A stretch of 32,168 nucleotides of DNA, from the NCBI GenBank assembly GCA_021372005.1, contig JAJFVC010000085.1, positions 1 to 32,168 on the forward strand, written 5' to 3'. The position numbers and the translations under genes are program-made. The DNA comes from Planctomycetaceae bacterium. GTDB lineage: Bacteria > Planctomycetota > Planctomycetia > Pirellulales > Thermoguttaceae. Below the pieces are notes generated by a model. That model had not been told where the DNA came from and did no database searches. It worked only from the letters and a program-made list of their open reading frames with translations. Each line of letters opens with the position of its first letter. The stretch's first letter is position 1. This document shows positions 8,224-16,605 of this stretch, piece after piece.

Positions 8224-10011
8224 TTACCCGTAAAGCGGCCCAAAATTCTTGCAGGCCCGATAGTCGGCCCCGATTGGATCGTCGACGCCAAACATACCCC
8301 AGGCGTGCGGTCGGAACAGGTCTTCCTCGGGCACATTGGACATCGCCACGGGAATGCGAAGCATCGACGCCAAGGTGATCAGGTCCGCGCCGATATGGCC
8401 GTAGCTGATCGCACCATGATTGGCGATCCAGTTGTTCATGACGGAATAGACATCGCGGAACGCGCCGTGGCCTGTCAAACGCGGCACGAACCAAGTGCAC
8501 GGCCAGGTCGGATTGGTGCGGTCCATCAAGGTCTTGTGGACGTCGGCGGGCAGTTCGGTCGACCAGCCCTCGGCGATTTGCAGCACGGGGCCCTGGCCCT
8601 TGACCATGCCGATCCGCGTCATCGTCATCGGCATTCCGCCTTCCGAAACGAAGCTGGAGGAAAAACCGCCGCCGCGGAAGTACTCGACGTCGGCCGGTTC
8701 CCAACTGGTGGCTTTCAAGCAAGCGTCCGCCTCTCGCTGCGAAATTTCCCAAAACGGCTTCATTGTGGGTTTGCCCTTTTCCCGCTGTCGGCCGCAGGCG
8801 TCTAACGTGGCGGCGCCCGAATTAAGTAGATGGATGAACCCGTTGGCGTTCACGCCGGTCACCCGCTTGCCGGTCACGCGTTTGACCGATTCAGGGCTCC
8901 AGTAGGTCCGCACATCGGCAAAAATCTGCGCTCGACTGGTCAACAAATACATCAACAACATGCAGACGCCGTTGAGCGAGTCGTTTTCGGTCGCCACGAT
9001 GTACGGCGAGCGAATGCCGTTCCAATCGAACGAACTGTTGAGCATCGCTTCGGCAAAATCGCCGTTGGGCCAATGGTCGGTCCATTGACGCTGGCCCTGA
9101 AATCCGGCGGCCAGAGCATTTCGTCCGAGGGCTTCCTCGCCGAAGCCCATCTGCGCGAGCACGGGATTGCCGACCATCAGGTCTCGGACAATCATCGCCA
9201 TCTTAACCACATACTGCCAATCGGCGTCCTTGGCGGCTCGTGATTTTTGAAGCGATCGCTTGTTCAGATCCTTGCCTTCCGCACAGTATTTTTTGGTCCA
9301 AGCCATGGCCTTTTCAAACTCAGCCGCGTCATAGATTCCCTCGGACACGCGACGTTCGATCTCGCACATGTCGACATTCTCGTTCCGCATGCCGAGATAA
9401 TCTTGAAAGAAGTTGACGTCGACGAACGAACCGGCAATGCCCATCGAAGAAGTGCCTACGGACAAATACGACTTGCCTCGCATCATGGCCGTGGCCAAAC
9501 CGCCTTTGACAAACCGCAACAGTTTTTCTCGCACATCGGCCGGAATCGTCGTATCCGTGCGGTCTTGGACCTCACGGCCATAGATGCCATAGGTTGGAAA
9601 ACCTTTTTGGGCGTAGCCGGCCAACATGGCGGCCAAGTAAACCGCCCCGGGCCGCTCCGTACCGTTGAACCCCCAGACGGCCTTCGGCGTCAGCGGATCG
9701 GCGTCCATCGTTTCCGTCCCGTAGCACCAGCACGGCGTGACGGTCAACGACGCGCCGACGTTTTCCTTTCGGAACTTTGCCTCGCAGGCCGCGGCTTCGG
9801 CGCAGCCGCCGATGTTCGTATCGGAAATCACGCATTGAACCGGCGAACCGTCCGGATACTTCAGGTTTTCCGAGATCAATTTGGCCGCGCTTCGGGCCAT
9901 GTTCATCGTTTGAGCTTCCAGAGATTCTCGCACGCCGCGACGACGCCCATCGATCACCGGCCGAATGCCAACTTTCGGAAACGCATTGTCGCTCCAAATA
10001 GACCTATTCAT
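8224..10011 (-). CDS. fucI: L-fucose isomerase
   Basis: Ketol isomerase converting L-fucose to L-fuculose (and usually D-arabinose to D-ribulose), Mn-dependent, cytoplasmic. The 595-residue product is the family's full length. The metal ligands known in E. coli FucI (E337, D361, H528) correspond to E342 ([10 protein letters not shown]), D366 ([11 protein letters not shown]) and H532 ([20 protein letters not shown]), with the first two at identical spacing. The opening [18 protein letters not shown] and the closing [13 protein letters not shown] are also typical. The ATG at 10011 is preceded by GAGGA at eight bases. No fuculose kinase or aldolase lies next to it; instead it is divergent from a sugar nucleotidyltransferase and kinase pair. 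Confidence 0.97.
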   Translation of the reverse strand: MNRSIWSDNAFPKVGIRPVIDGRRRGVRESLEAQTMNMARSAAKLISENLKYPDGSPVQCVISDTNIGGCAEAAACEAKFRKENVGASLTVTPCWCYGTETMDADPLTPKAVWGFNGTERPGAVYLAAMLAGYAQKGFPTYGIYGREVQDRTDTTIPADVREKLLRFVKGGLATAMMRGKSYLSVGTSSMGIAGSFVDVNFFQDYLGMRNENVDMCEIERRVSEGIYDAAEFEKAMAWTKKYCAEGKDLNKRSLQKSRAAKDADWQYVVKMAMIVRDLMVGNPVLAQMGFGEEALGRNALAAGFQGQRQWTDHWPNGDFAEAMLNSSFDWNGIRSPYIVATENDSLNGVCMLLMYLLTSRAQIFADVRTYWSPESVKRVTGKRVTGVNANGFIHLLNSGAATLDACGRQREKGKPTMKPFWEISQREADACLKATSWEPADVEYFRGGGFSSSFVSEGGMPMTMTRIGMVKGQGPVLQIAEGWSTELPADVHKTLMDRTNPTWPCTWFVPRLTGHGAFRDVYSVMNNWIANHGAISYGHIGADLITLASMLRIPVAMSNVPEEDLFRPHAWGMFGVDDPIGADYRACKNFGPLYG

Positions 10012-10053
10012 GGACCATTCCTCAAAAAACACTTGCGTAACGGGATTCGGTTA

Positions 10054-10082
10054 CTAATAATGCGGAACGCTTGGAGTGTCAA
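10054..10082 (-). promoter_or_regulatory. promoter of fucI
   Basis: On the minus strand, a perfect TTGACA (10077-10082) is followed after 17 bases by TATTAG (10054-10059). Transcription would start near 10047, giving a leader of about 36 bases to the ATG at 10011. It lies within 110 bases of the divergent promoter at 10161-10189, so one bound regulator could affect both. Confidence 0.7.
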
Positions 10083-10160
10083 GGAGTTTGGCGACAAGAA
10101 GTAAAGTAAGGCAGGCCAAAACAAGGCTTTTTTGACGAGAATCTGAATAACCATCTCCGC

Positions 10161-10189
10161 TTGTCTTTGTTTGTTAGTGTTGTTAATAT
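10161..10189 (+). promoter_or_regulatory. promoter of the nucleotidyltransferase-kinase pair
   Basis: TTGTCT (10161-10166) and TAATAT (10184-10189) with a 17-base spacer, in an AT-rich stretch unlike the surrounding coding DNA. A start near 10196 gives a leader of about 37 bases before ATG 10233. Confidence 0.7.
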
Positions 10190-10232
10190 ACTGGATGATT
10201 TCCGAAGACGAACGAATAAGGAAGAAAATAGC

Positions 10233-11039
10233 ATGGACCATGCAGTTATTTTGGCTCGTGGATTAGGCACTCGAATGCGCAAATCGGATTCGACGGCCCA
10301 GCTGGACGCGTCGCAAGCGGCGATGGCGGACTGCGGCTTGAAGGCGATGATTCCGATCGGTCGTCCTTTTTTGGACTACGTGCTGCACGTTCTCGCCCAA
10401 GCCGGCTATCGGAAGGTCTGTCTGGTGATTGGCCCGGAACATCAAGCGGTGCGAGAGTATTATGCGAAGCTCCGGCCGCGGCGACTGACGGTCGAGTTCG
10501 CCGTGCAGGTCGAGCCGCGAGGGACGGCGGACGCCGTGGCGGCGGCCGAGGTTTGTGTGGGGCGAGAGCCGTTCTTGATGATCAATTCCGATAACTATTA
10601 TCCGCTGGAGGCCGTCGAAGGCTTGCGTCGCGACGTCGGCGCGGCCATCGCGGCGTTCGACCAGGACGCCATGGTTGCAGAAAGCAACATTCCGGTCGAA
10701 CGGTTGAACAAATTCGCGGTGATCGAGGCGGACGCGGAAGGATTTTTGGTGAAAATCCACGAAAAACCCGACGAGGCGACGCTTCGGCGATTGCCGAAGC
10801 CGCTCGGCATGAGCATGAATTGCTGGCGTTTTGGGCCGGCGATTTTCGAGGCATGCCGTTCGATCGTGCCGTCGCCTCGAGGCGAACTGGAGATCACCGA
10901 TGCGGTGCAATACGCCATCGATCGGTTGGGCGAACGATTTCGCGTGCATCGGTATCGGGCGCCGGTGTTGGATTTGTCGAGCCGCAATGACATCGCCGCG
11001 GTGGCCCAAAGGCTGTCGAGCACCGAGGTGGATCTATGA
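10233..11039 (+). CDS. sugar-phosphate nucleotidyltransferase
   Basis: A 268-residue single-domain NTP-transferase of the glucose-1-phosphate thymidylyl/uridylyl or MurU-like type, predicted to join a sugar-1-phosphate and an NTP into an NDP-sugar plus pyrophosphate. The nucleotide-binding signature is at the N-terminus (VILARGLGTRMR, with Ala-Arg in place of the usual Ala-Gly/Gly-Gly). KAMIPIGRPFLDYVL follows, then the metal-binding Asp in INSDNYYP, and the sugar-binding KIHEKPDE and SMNCWRF segments. Between LGTRMR and KAMIP there is an insertion of about 20 residues. ATG 10233 has AAGGAAG nearby. Its stop overlaps the next start as ATGA, so the two are translationally coupled. The base and sugar used cannot be told from sequence. 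Confidence 0.88.
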   Translation: MDHAVILARGLGTRMRKSDSTAQLDASQAAMADCGLKAMIPIGRPFLDYVLHVLAQAGYRKVCLVIGPEHQAVREYYAKLRPRRLTVEFAVQVEPRGTADAVAAAEVCVGREPFLMINSDNYYPLEAVEGLRRDVGAAIAAFDQDAMVAESNIPVERLNKFAVIEADAEGFLVKIHEKPDEATLRRLPKPLGMSMNCWRFGPAIFEACRSIVPSPRGELEITDAVQYAIDRLGERFRVHRYRAPVLDLSSRNDIAAVAQRLSSTEVDL

Positions 11040-12130
11040 ACAAGCCGCGGGACCTTCAGGCGATTTCCACGCAGTTTCAGATTCTCGGCGAGTTTCTTGG
11101 CGCGGAGCCGTATGGAACGGGACACATTAACGATACGTACTGCGCCACGTACGATCAAGCTGGCGTGACGGTCCGTTACATTCATCAGCGCATCAATCGC
11201 ACGGTTTTTCAAAATCCGGAATCGCTGATGGACAATATCCGCCGGGTGACCGACCATTTGCGTCAAAAGCTCGGCGATCGGCCAGATCGCACGCGCCGTG
11301 CGTTGACACTGGTGCCGGCGCGCGACGGGCGGGTGTTCCATCGCGATCCGGAAGGTGAATATTGGCGGACGTATCTTTTCATCGAGCGGGCGAGGACTCA
11401 CGACGTGGTGCAGTCGCCGAAGCAGGCGTTTGAGGCGGCCAAAGCGTTCGGGCAATTTCAGCGTTTGTTGGCCGATATGCCGTTGCCGCGGTTGCACGAG
11501 ACGATTCCGCATTTTCACGATACGCCGGCTCGCATGGCAGCTCTGGAAAAGGCCATCGAGGCCGACTCGCTTGGGCGGGTTTCAAACGCCCGGCCCGAGA
11601 TCGATTTCGCCTTGAGTCGCCGGTCGCTGACGACCGCGTTGCTGGAGCCGCATCGACGAGGGGCCATTCCCGAACGCATTACGCACAACGACACCAAGCT
11701 GAACAACGTCATGTTGGACGACGATTCACAGGAGGGCGTCTGCGTGATCGATCTCGACACGGTCATGCCGGGCCTGGCGCTTTACGATTTCGGCGATTTG
11801 GTGCGGACTGCGACCAGTCCGGCGCTGGAGGATGAACGAGACCTGTCGAAAGTGACTATGCGGCTTCCGATGTATGAGGCCTTGGTGCAGGGATATCTTT
11901 CTACGGCGGGGGATTTTCTTTTGGACGAAGAACGATGTCGGCTCGCTACGGCTGGCAAGCTGATCACTTTCGAGATCGGTCTTCGGTTCTTGACGGATTT
12001 TCTTTCTGGTGACGTCTATTTCAAAATCCATCGGGATGGGCATAATCTGGATCGATGTCGAACGCAGTTCAAGTTGGTCGAGTCGATCGAGCAGCAAGAG
12101 CCGCAAATGGAACGCTTAGCGGTTGTTTGA
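11036..12130 (+). CDS. anomeric sugar kinase, APH family, NahK-like
   Basis: A 364-residue aminoglycoside-phosphotransferase-fold kinase closest by eye to N-acetylhexosamine 1-kinase (NahK). Features are GTGHINDTY near the N-terminus, the YIHQRINRTVF strand, the catalytic loop ITHNDTKLNNVMLDD with D219, and the metal-binding VIDLDTVMPGLALYDFGD. The last two blocks are near-signatures of NahK-type sugar-1-kinases rather than antibiotic kinases. It would phosphorylate a free sugar at the anomeric carbon, feeding the nucleotidyltransferase encoded just upstream. Such a kinase and nucleotidyltransferase couple also resembles AmgK-MurU in peptidoglycan sugar recycling. The substrate is open: GlcNAc/GalNAc, MurNAc, or another sugar given the neighbouring fucose isomerase. 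Confidence 0.87.
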   Translation: MNKPRDLQAISTQFQILGEFLGAEPYGTGHINDTYCATYDQAGVTVRYIHQRINRTVFQNPESLMDNIRRVTDHLRQKLGDRPDRTRRALTLVPARDGRVFHRDPEGEYWRTYLFIERARTHDVVQSPKQAFEAAKAFGQFQRLLADMPLPRLHETIPHFHDTPARMAALEKAIEADSLGRVSNARPEIDFALSRRSLTTALLEPHRRGAIPERITHNDTKLNNVMLDDDSQEGVCVIDLDTVMPGLALYDFGDLVRTATSPALEDERDLSKVTMRLPMYEALVQGYLSTAGDFLLDEERCRLATAGKLITFEIGLRFLTDFLSGDVYFKIHRDGHNLDRCRTQFKLVESIEQQEPQMERLAVV

Positions 12131-12938
12131 CCGACGAGTTACCTCATCGCGCGGCTGGTGCGTGACGCTGCCGGAGCATTGGGCGTCTGTTGACAACCTT
12201 TGGCGCGGCGGCGTATATTGATAGTTGTTTTGTGTGTCGCCGAACCCACCAGACGCGGCACTGGCGGTGTTGTTGAGAGTCCTCCCGCGATTCGGTGGAT
12301 GGCCGTGCGTGAGATTGCTATTCAAAGTACAGACTGCCAACAACACAAAACGAAAATATTGTAGTCCTGCCCATGTGAGATCCTGCTCTTTGGGAAGTTC
12401 TCGTATCTCTATCAACGTTATTGCCGGACGACGGACGGTGGGTCGACTTCTTTCGGTTGTGTTGAATCGTTTTGTCAAAATGGCGACAACGGCGTTGGCA
12501 ACGGTTCATGGGGGCAGCGTGGAGTTCCCCCGATAACCATATTGTCAAGCAGACAGCCCGGCCTGGTTTTATGGGAGGGATTGTGGTCGCAGCGGTGACG
12601 GCTTCGGTTGCACGGCGGTGTGACCTCCGAACACCCGAAATTGGCAGTTTGTAGAGGTTTTTAAAAAACGGTGGGCCCGTCGGGAAAGCTTGACGCAGTC
12701 GGGAGATGACGTTTCGGGATCGTCTTTGCCACGGTTGCATTGCTTGGCCCAACAGGGGGATTATCGGCGATCTGCTTGATGGAACGTGCTCGTCATGCGA
12801 CAATATAGCGAGGGATGTTTCCCGTTATGAGACTCTCGCTAGGTGAATGTTTCGGGCCGAATCTGTGTTTTCGGTTACGGTCGGTTCACAAATGTCATGG
12901 TTCACTCTGAATTCCAATTTGGAGATCGGAGGAAAACA
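12131..12938 (+). other. gene-poor gap of 808 bases with an orphan promoter
   Basis: No convincing protein gene lies here. Open frames on either strand have no family resemblance, odd composition (Arg- and Cys-rich) and no ribosome binding site. A strong promoter-like pair sits at 12190-12219. The bases just after it (GTTTTGTGT at 12225-12233) can pair with ACACAAAAC at 12345-12353, enclosing about 110 nucleotides. Candidate contents are a non-coding RNA or a long leader for the gene at 12939. The right end carries the ribosome binding site of that gene. Confidence 0.5.
12190..12219 (+). promoter_or_regulatory. orphan sigma70-like promoter
   Basis: A perfect TTGACA (12190-12195) and TATATT (12214-12219) are separated by 18 bases. 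Start expected near 12226. The nearest real start codon downstream is 700 bases away (12939), so the promoter either drives a non-coding RNA or makes an unusually long leader. Confidence 0.6.
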
Positions 12939-14792
12939 ATGCGTATTGCAATAATTTTCAGCTTGGCAAACGTGATAGGTCTCGGATATGGCATTTTGGC
13001 TTTGGCCGATCAGCAGTCCCCCAAGGCATTGAACAATCTGGTCACGGAGTTGGTTCATCTAGAAAACGTTCCGTCGGGACGCGAGATTGCCTTTACCCTC
13101 CCCCGAGAAAGTTGGGTTTATGCTGCCGTCACAGCTGCCAGTGACGTCACGGCGTCCTTCGTGAGTCCTGACAAGATGGTCTCCGAGACGATGGTTTTTT
13201 GTCGCAATGCGAGCAATCGGTCGTCTGAGTCAATGAAATATTTGCCGCCTGGCGATTATAAGCTCCGTTTGGTGGTTTCTCCACAGGAATCAGCCCGACT
13301 GGTTGTGGTTCGAACCATTCCTGAAATTTTTTACGACGGCTACCATCGGCCTTCGCAACTCCGTCTATGTAATGCCGCCGCCCGCAACTGGAGGTTTTTG
13401 GAGAAATACGTCAATCCAAACATCAACACGTTTGTTGTTTACCGCGGCGGTCGAAAAAGCACTCCCGCCGCGGACAAGCCAACCGATGAAGTGTTTAAGG
13501 AATGGCGTCGGCGAGGAAAACATTGGGTCGACGAGGTTGCGATCGACGTCGCGGCTAAAACGGTTGATCAAACTTGCCAGTATTATTTGTCGGATCAGGG
13601 GTTGGCCAATTCGGCCTACCATGGCTTCTTGATCGATGAGTTTACTCGCAACTCGGCATTGAGCGAGGAAGTCAATCGGATTAATCTTGAGGCGTTGGCG
13701 CGTATTGCAGGCCGGCCCGAATTCACCGACAAGAAAATACATTTGTATGTCACGACACCGTCGGCGAAATTGAACGAGTATCCGGAGATCTGCAAGTTTG
13801 CGATAGACCATCATTCGTTGCTGAGTTGGGAGTGGTATGTTGTGGAAAGGTCGCCGAGGACGGACCTAAAGACCTTGCGGGATGTGTGGAACTTTTTCTC
13901 GCCAAACTGGCACGCGGGCCACGCAAGACAGTGGGAGTCTTTCCATCCAGGAGCGTCCGATTCCATTCTCGCAACATTGGCCGGCTGGAATCTGCCCGAT
14001 TGCTGCGGGGACGTGGATGCCGAGCTTGATTACAAGGTTCTGCTCGACTGGCAGATGAATTTTCTTGTCAATCACCCGGTATATCGGAATTTGCGGGGGA
14101 TCAATGTGTGGGCCACGTCTTATATGGACGAGGAATTAATCCGTTGGATGTGCCGACTTTATCGGCATTATTGCATTGACGGAAACCGGCGATTGCTTTC
14201 CACCGATCCCTACGTGTTGACGCATTTGGTCAATCCCGATTTTGACGAAGGGATGGAGGGTTGGAACATTCAGATGGCGGGCGCCGAAACCGTCAGGGCG
14301 GAACAGTTTAAGGACTTTGGGAAAATTGAAGGGCGACGTAGGTCTGGCAAAGGAGACCATTTTCTTGTCACGCGTCGAAGCTCAAAAGGTCCAAACACGA
14401 TCAGTCAGACTGTCTCCAATTTGACGCCGGGTCGTTTGTACACCTTTCGTATGTACACTGCGGACTATGAGGACTTGAAGACCGGTAAATCAAAGAAACA
14501 AACCCATGCGGTGTCGATTTCACTCGCGGGTGCTACGCCGGTGCCCAATAAGGAATTGCACATTCCATACAATTGCCGAGCCAGTGCGAAGGTGAAACCG
14601 TTCGACTCGAAAAACCTCTGTTGGCTCAATTTTCATTGGCTTTTGTTCAAGGCGCAAGGCACGACCGCACAGTTGACAGTCTCCGATTGGGTTGATCCAA
14701 AACATCCAGGCGGTGATCCTGATCAAGAGCTTACCTTCAATTTCTTTCAGATAGAGCCGTATTTTGAACTCACGCGAGGAGCTGTCCCCTGA
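12939..14792 (+). CDS. secreted carbohydrate-active-like protein of unknown family
   Basis: A 617-residue protein. The ATG at 12939 follows a strong GGAGGA box, and the first 23 residues (MRIAIIFSLANVIGLGYGIL and ALA) form a signal peptide. Residues about 45-125 look like a beta-rich domain. The middle (about 130-415) has alternating strands and helices with acidic motifs such as GFLIDEFTRNSA and LLSWEWYVVE, and a Trp/His-rich stretch, consistent with a TIM-barrel glycoside hydrolase-like fold. The C-terminal part (about 425-617) begins LVNPDFDEGMEGWNI and contains SQTVSNLTPGRLYTFRMYTA, the pattern of a carbohydrate-binding beta-sandwich module. Enzymatic activity is inference; I do not recognise the family. 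It follows the gene-poor gap. Confidence 0.75.
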   Translation: MRIAIIFSLANVIGLGYGILALADQQSPKALNNLVTELVHLENVPSGREIAFTLPRESWVYAAVTAASDVTASFVSPDKMVSETMVFCRNASNRSSESMKYLPPGDYKLRLVVSPQESARLVVVRTIPEIFYDGYHRPSQLRLCNAAARNWRFLEKYVNPNINTFVVYRGGRKSTPAADKPTDEVFKEWRRRGKHWVDEVAIDVAAKTVDQTCQYYLSDQGLANSAYHGFLIDEFTRNSALSEEVNRINLEALARIAGRPEFTDKKIHLYVTTPSAKLNEYPEICKFAIDHHSLLSWEWYVVERSPRTDLKTLRDVWNFFSPNWHAGHARQWESFHPGASDSILATLAGWNLPDCCGDVDAELDYKVLLDWQMNFLVNHPVYRNLRGINVWATSYMDEELIRWMCRLYRHYCIDGNRRLLSTDPYVLTHLVNPDFDEGMEGWNIQMAGAETVRAEQFKDFGKIEGRRRSGKGDHFLVTRRSSKGPNTISQTVSNLTPGRLYTFRMYTADYEDLKTGKSKKQTHAVSISLAGATPVPNKELHIPYNCRASAKVKPFDSKNLCWLNFHWLLFKAQGTTAQLTVSDWVDPKHPGGDPDQELTFNFFQIEPYFELTRGAVP

Positions 14793-14871
14793 GAGTTATT
14801 GCGTTGTTTCAACACGGAGGAAGCTCTTGGACTGCCAAAAATCAACGAGAAACGCAGCCGACTGGCGGCCG

Positions 14872-14900
14872 TTGACAGCCTGTGCCGTTCTAGACATACT
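14872..14900 (+). promoter_or_regulatory. promoter of the malic enzyme gene
   Basis: TTGACA (14872-14877), a 17-base spacer, then CATACT (14895-14900). A start near 14907 leaves about 41 bases of leader before ATG 14948 and argues against a possible TTG start at 14909. Confidence 0.65.
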
Positions 14901-14947
14901 GCACGGTCTTGTGTTGGAGTCTTTTTCCTCGATTTGACATCCGTTTC

Positions 14948-16384
14948 ATGATCCACCAAAGTCCTGCCTTTAGCTTTATTCTCCGTCTGTCCTGTCCCGA
15001 CCAACCTGGTTGGCTGGGACGCATCAGTTCTGTCATCGGCGAAGTCGACGGTTTGATTGGCTCGGTCGCCGTCGTCGGAGTGCATGAGGATGTAATCACT
15101 CGCGACATGGTCATTTCTGCCACGAATGAAGAGCATGTCAAGAAAATTGTGGAGCGAGTGCAGGCGATTGACGGTGTATCGGCGATCTCGATGACCGACC
15201 GCACCTTTGCGATGCACCGCGGTGGTAAAATTGAAGTCCGGTCACGCATTCCCGTAAAAGACCGCGACGATCTGTCCATGGCTTACACGCCGGGCGTCGC
15301 TCGCGTTTGTCGAGCGATTGCGGAGGATCCGGACGCCGCGTTTTCGCTTACGATCCGTCGAAACACGGTGGCCGTGGTGTCGGATGGCACGGCGGTGTTA
15401 GGGCTGGGCAACATCGGTCCGCGAGCGGCGATGCCTGTCATGGAGGGCAAGGCTATTTTGTTCAAAGAGTTCGGCGGCGTCAATGCCTTTCCGATCTGTC
15501 TTGAAGCCAACGGCGTCGACGCCATTGTTGAGACCTGCACGCGGCTGGCTCCCACGTTCGGCGGCATCAATCTTGAGGACATTGCTTCGCCCAACTGCTT
15601 TGAAATCGAGCGGCAACTTACCGAACAAGTTGATATTCCGGTTTTCCATGACGATCAACATGGCACGGCGATCGTTGTTTTGGCGGCGCTGCGCAATGCC
15701 TTCAAAGTGACAGGCAAGGAGATCACCAACGTTCGCACGGTCATCTCCGGAGCTGGTGCGGCGGGCGTGGCTATCGCCAAGCTGTTGCAGTCGGCCGGAA
15801 TGAGGCAAATCGTCTTGTGCGATCGCCGTGGGGCCATCCATCGTGAACGTGATCAGAAGACGACCGCGGTGAAGCAGTGGATCGCTGAAAACACCAATCC
15901 GGAAAACGTAAAGGGATCGCTCGGCGACGCAGTGCGCGGCGCCGATGTTTTCATTGGCGTATCGGGTCCCAATGTGCTTTCGGTCGACGATGTCCGTCGG
16001 ATGGCGTCAAAGGCGATTGTCTTTGCGATGGCCAATCCCGATCCAGAGATCGACCCAGACCTGGCGCGTCCCTGTGCGGCCGTGGTGGCGACCGGCCGGT
16101 CCGATTATCCGAACCAGATCAACAACGTCTTATGTTTTCCTGGCTTGTTCCGGGGGCTGTTGGCGGTGCAATCGCGTCGTGTGACCGAGCCGATGAAGAC
16201 GGCCGCCGCCGCTGCGATTGCCAATGTGATTTCGGACGACGAACTGAAACCGGATTACATCATTCCCAGCGTCTTCGATCGTCGTGTCGGAGTGGCGGTC
16301 GCTCAGGCGGTTGCGCGGGTGGCTGTTGAAACTGGCGTCGCGCGTCATTCGCCGCAGGAGGCCGACGTCCTTTGGCCGTCTTAG
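14948..16384 (+). CDS. malic enzyme with N-terminal ACT domain
   Basis: Oxidative decarboxylation of malate to pyruvate and CO2 with NAD or NADP. The 478-residue protein has an N-terminal ACT domain (about residues 8-80, FILRLSCPDQPGWLGRISSV) followed by a complete malic-enzyme core. The core has AYTPGVARVCRAI (active-site Tyr), GLGNIGPRAAMPVMEGKAIL with the catalytic Lys, INLEDIASPNCFEIE with metal-binding acidic residues, PVFHDDQHGTAIV, and the nucleotide-binding fold VISGAGAAGVAIAKLL. ATG 14948 fits the promoter at 14872-14900. The short MaeB-like core without a C-terminal phosphotransacetylase domain, joined to ACT, suggests control by an amino acid or other small ligand. Cofactor preference is not certain. 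Confidence 0.93.
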   Translation: MIHQSPAFSFILRLSCPDQPGWLGRISSVIGEVDGLIGSVAVVGVHEDVITRDMVISATNEEHVKKIVERVQAIDGVSAISMTDRTFAMHRGGKIEVRSRIPVKDRDDLSMAYTPGVARVCRAIAEDPDAAFSLTIRRNTVAVVSDGTAVLGLGNIGPRAAMPVMEGKAILFKEFGGVNAFPICLEANGVDAIVETCTRLAPTFGGINLEDIASPNCFEIERQLTEQVDIPVFHDDQHGTAIVVLAALRNAFKVTGKEITNVRTVISGAGAAGVAIAKLLQSAGMRQIVLCDRRGAIHRERDQKTTAVKQWIAENTNPENVKGSLGDAVRGADVFIGVSGPNVLSVDDVRRMASKAIVFAMANPDPEIDPDLARPCAAVVATGRSDYPNQINNVLCFPGLFRGLLAVQSRRVTEPMKTAAAAAIANVISDDELKPDYIIPSVFDRRVGVAVAQAVARVAVETGVARHSPQEADVLWPS

Positions 16385-16462
16385 AAGGTCTCGATTGTGA
16401 AGGAAGACTTCCGGACGAGGGTCATCGGTCGCCAATTAATCTGTGTTGCCAATTGGAGGTGG

Positions 16463-16493
16463 TTGACGGATAACTCGATGGATTGCATATAAC
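16463..16493 (+). promoter_or_regulatory. possible promoter of the Ser/Thr kinase gene
   Basis: TTGACG (16463-16468) and TATAAC (16488-16493) with a long 19-base spacer, about 113 bases upstream of the ATG at 16606. The rest of the 221-base gap (16385-16605) shows no gene. Confidence 0.4.
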
Positions 16494-16605
16494 CATTCCG
16501 AATGTTTTGCATCAATTGACGCTTTATTGGGCAATGTTGTTGCGGGACGACTGGGAAGTTCGCTAGGCAATCGTGTCTTGGATACCAGCAGAGGAGTGTT
16601 CGGCT

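Noticed and set aside
9247-10104. Plus-strand open frame antisense to fucI
   Set aside because: Shadow of fucI, whose metal-ligand residues and full length are clear; no ribosome binding site or family resemblance on the plus strand.
11036-12130. Aminoglycoside resistance gene
   Set aside because: The APH fold is shared, but the VIDLDTVMPG and HNDTKLNN blocks and the coupled nucleotidyltransferase fit a sugar-1-kinase far better.
12318-12803. Minus-strand open frame of 161 codons in the gene-poor gap
   Set aside because: Arg/His/Thr-rich, no ribosome binding site, no recognisable motif; I treat the gap as non-coding.
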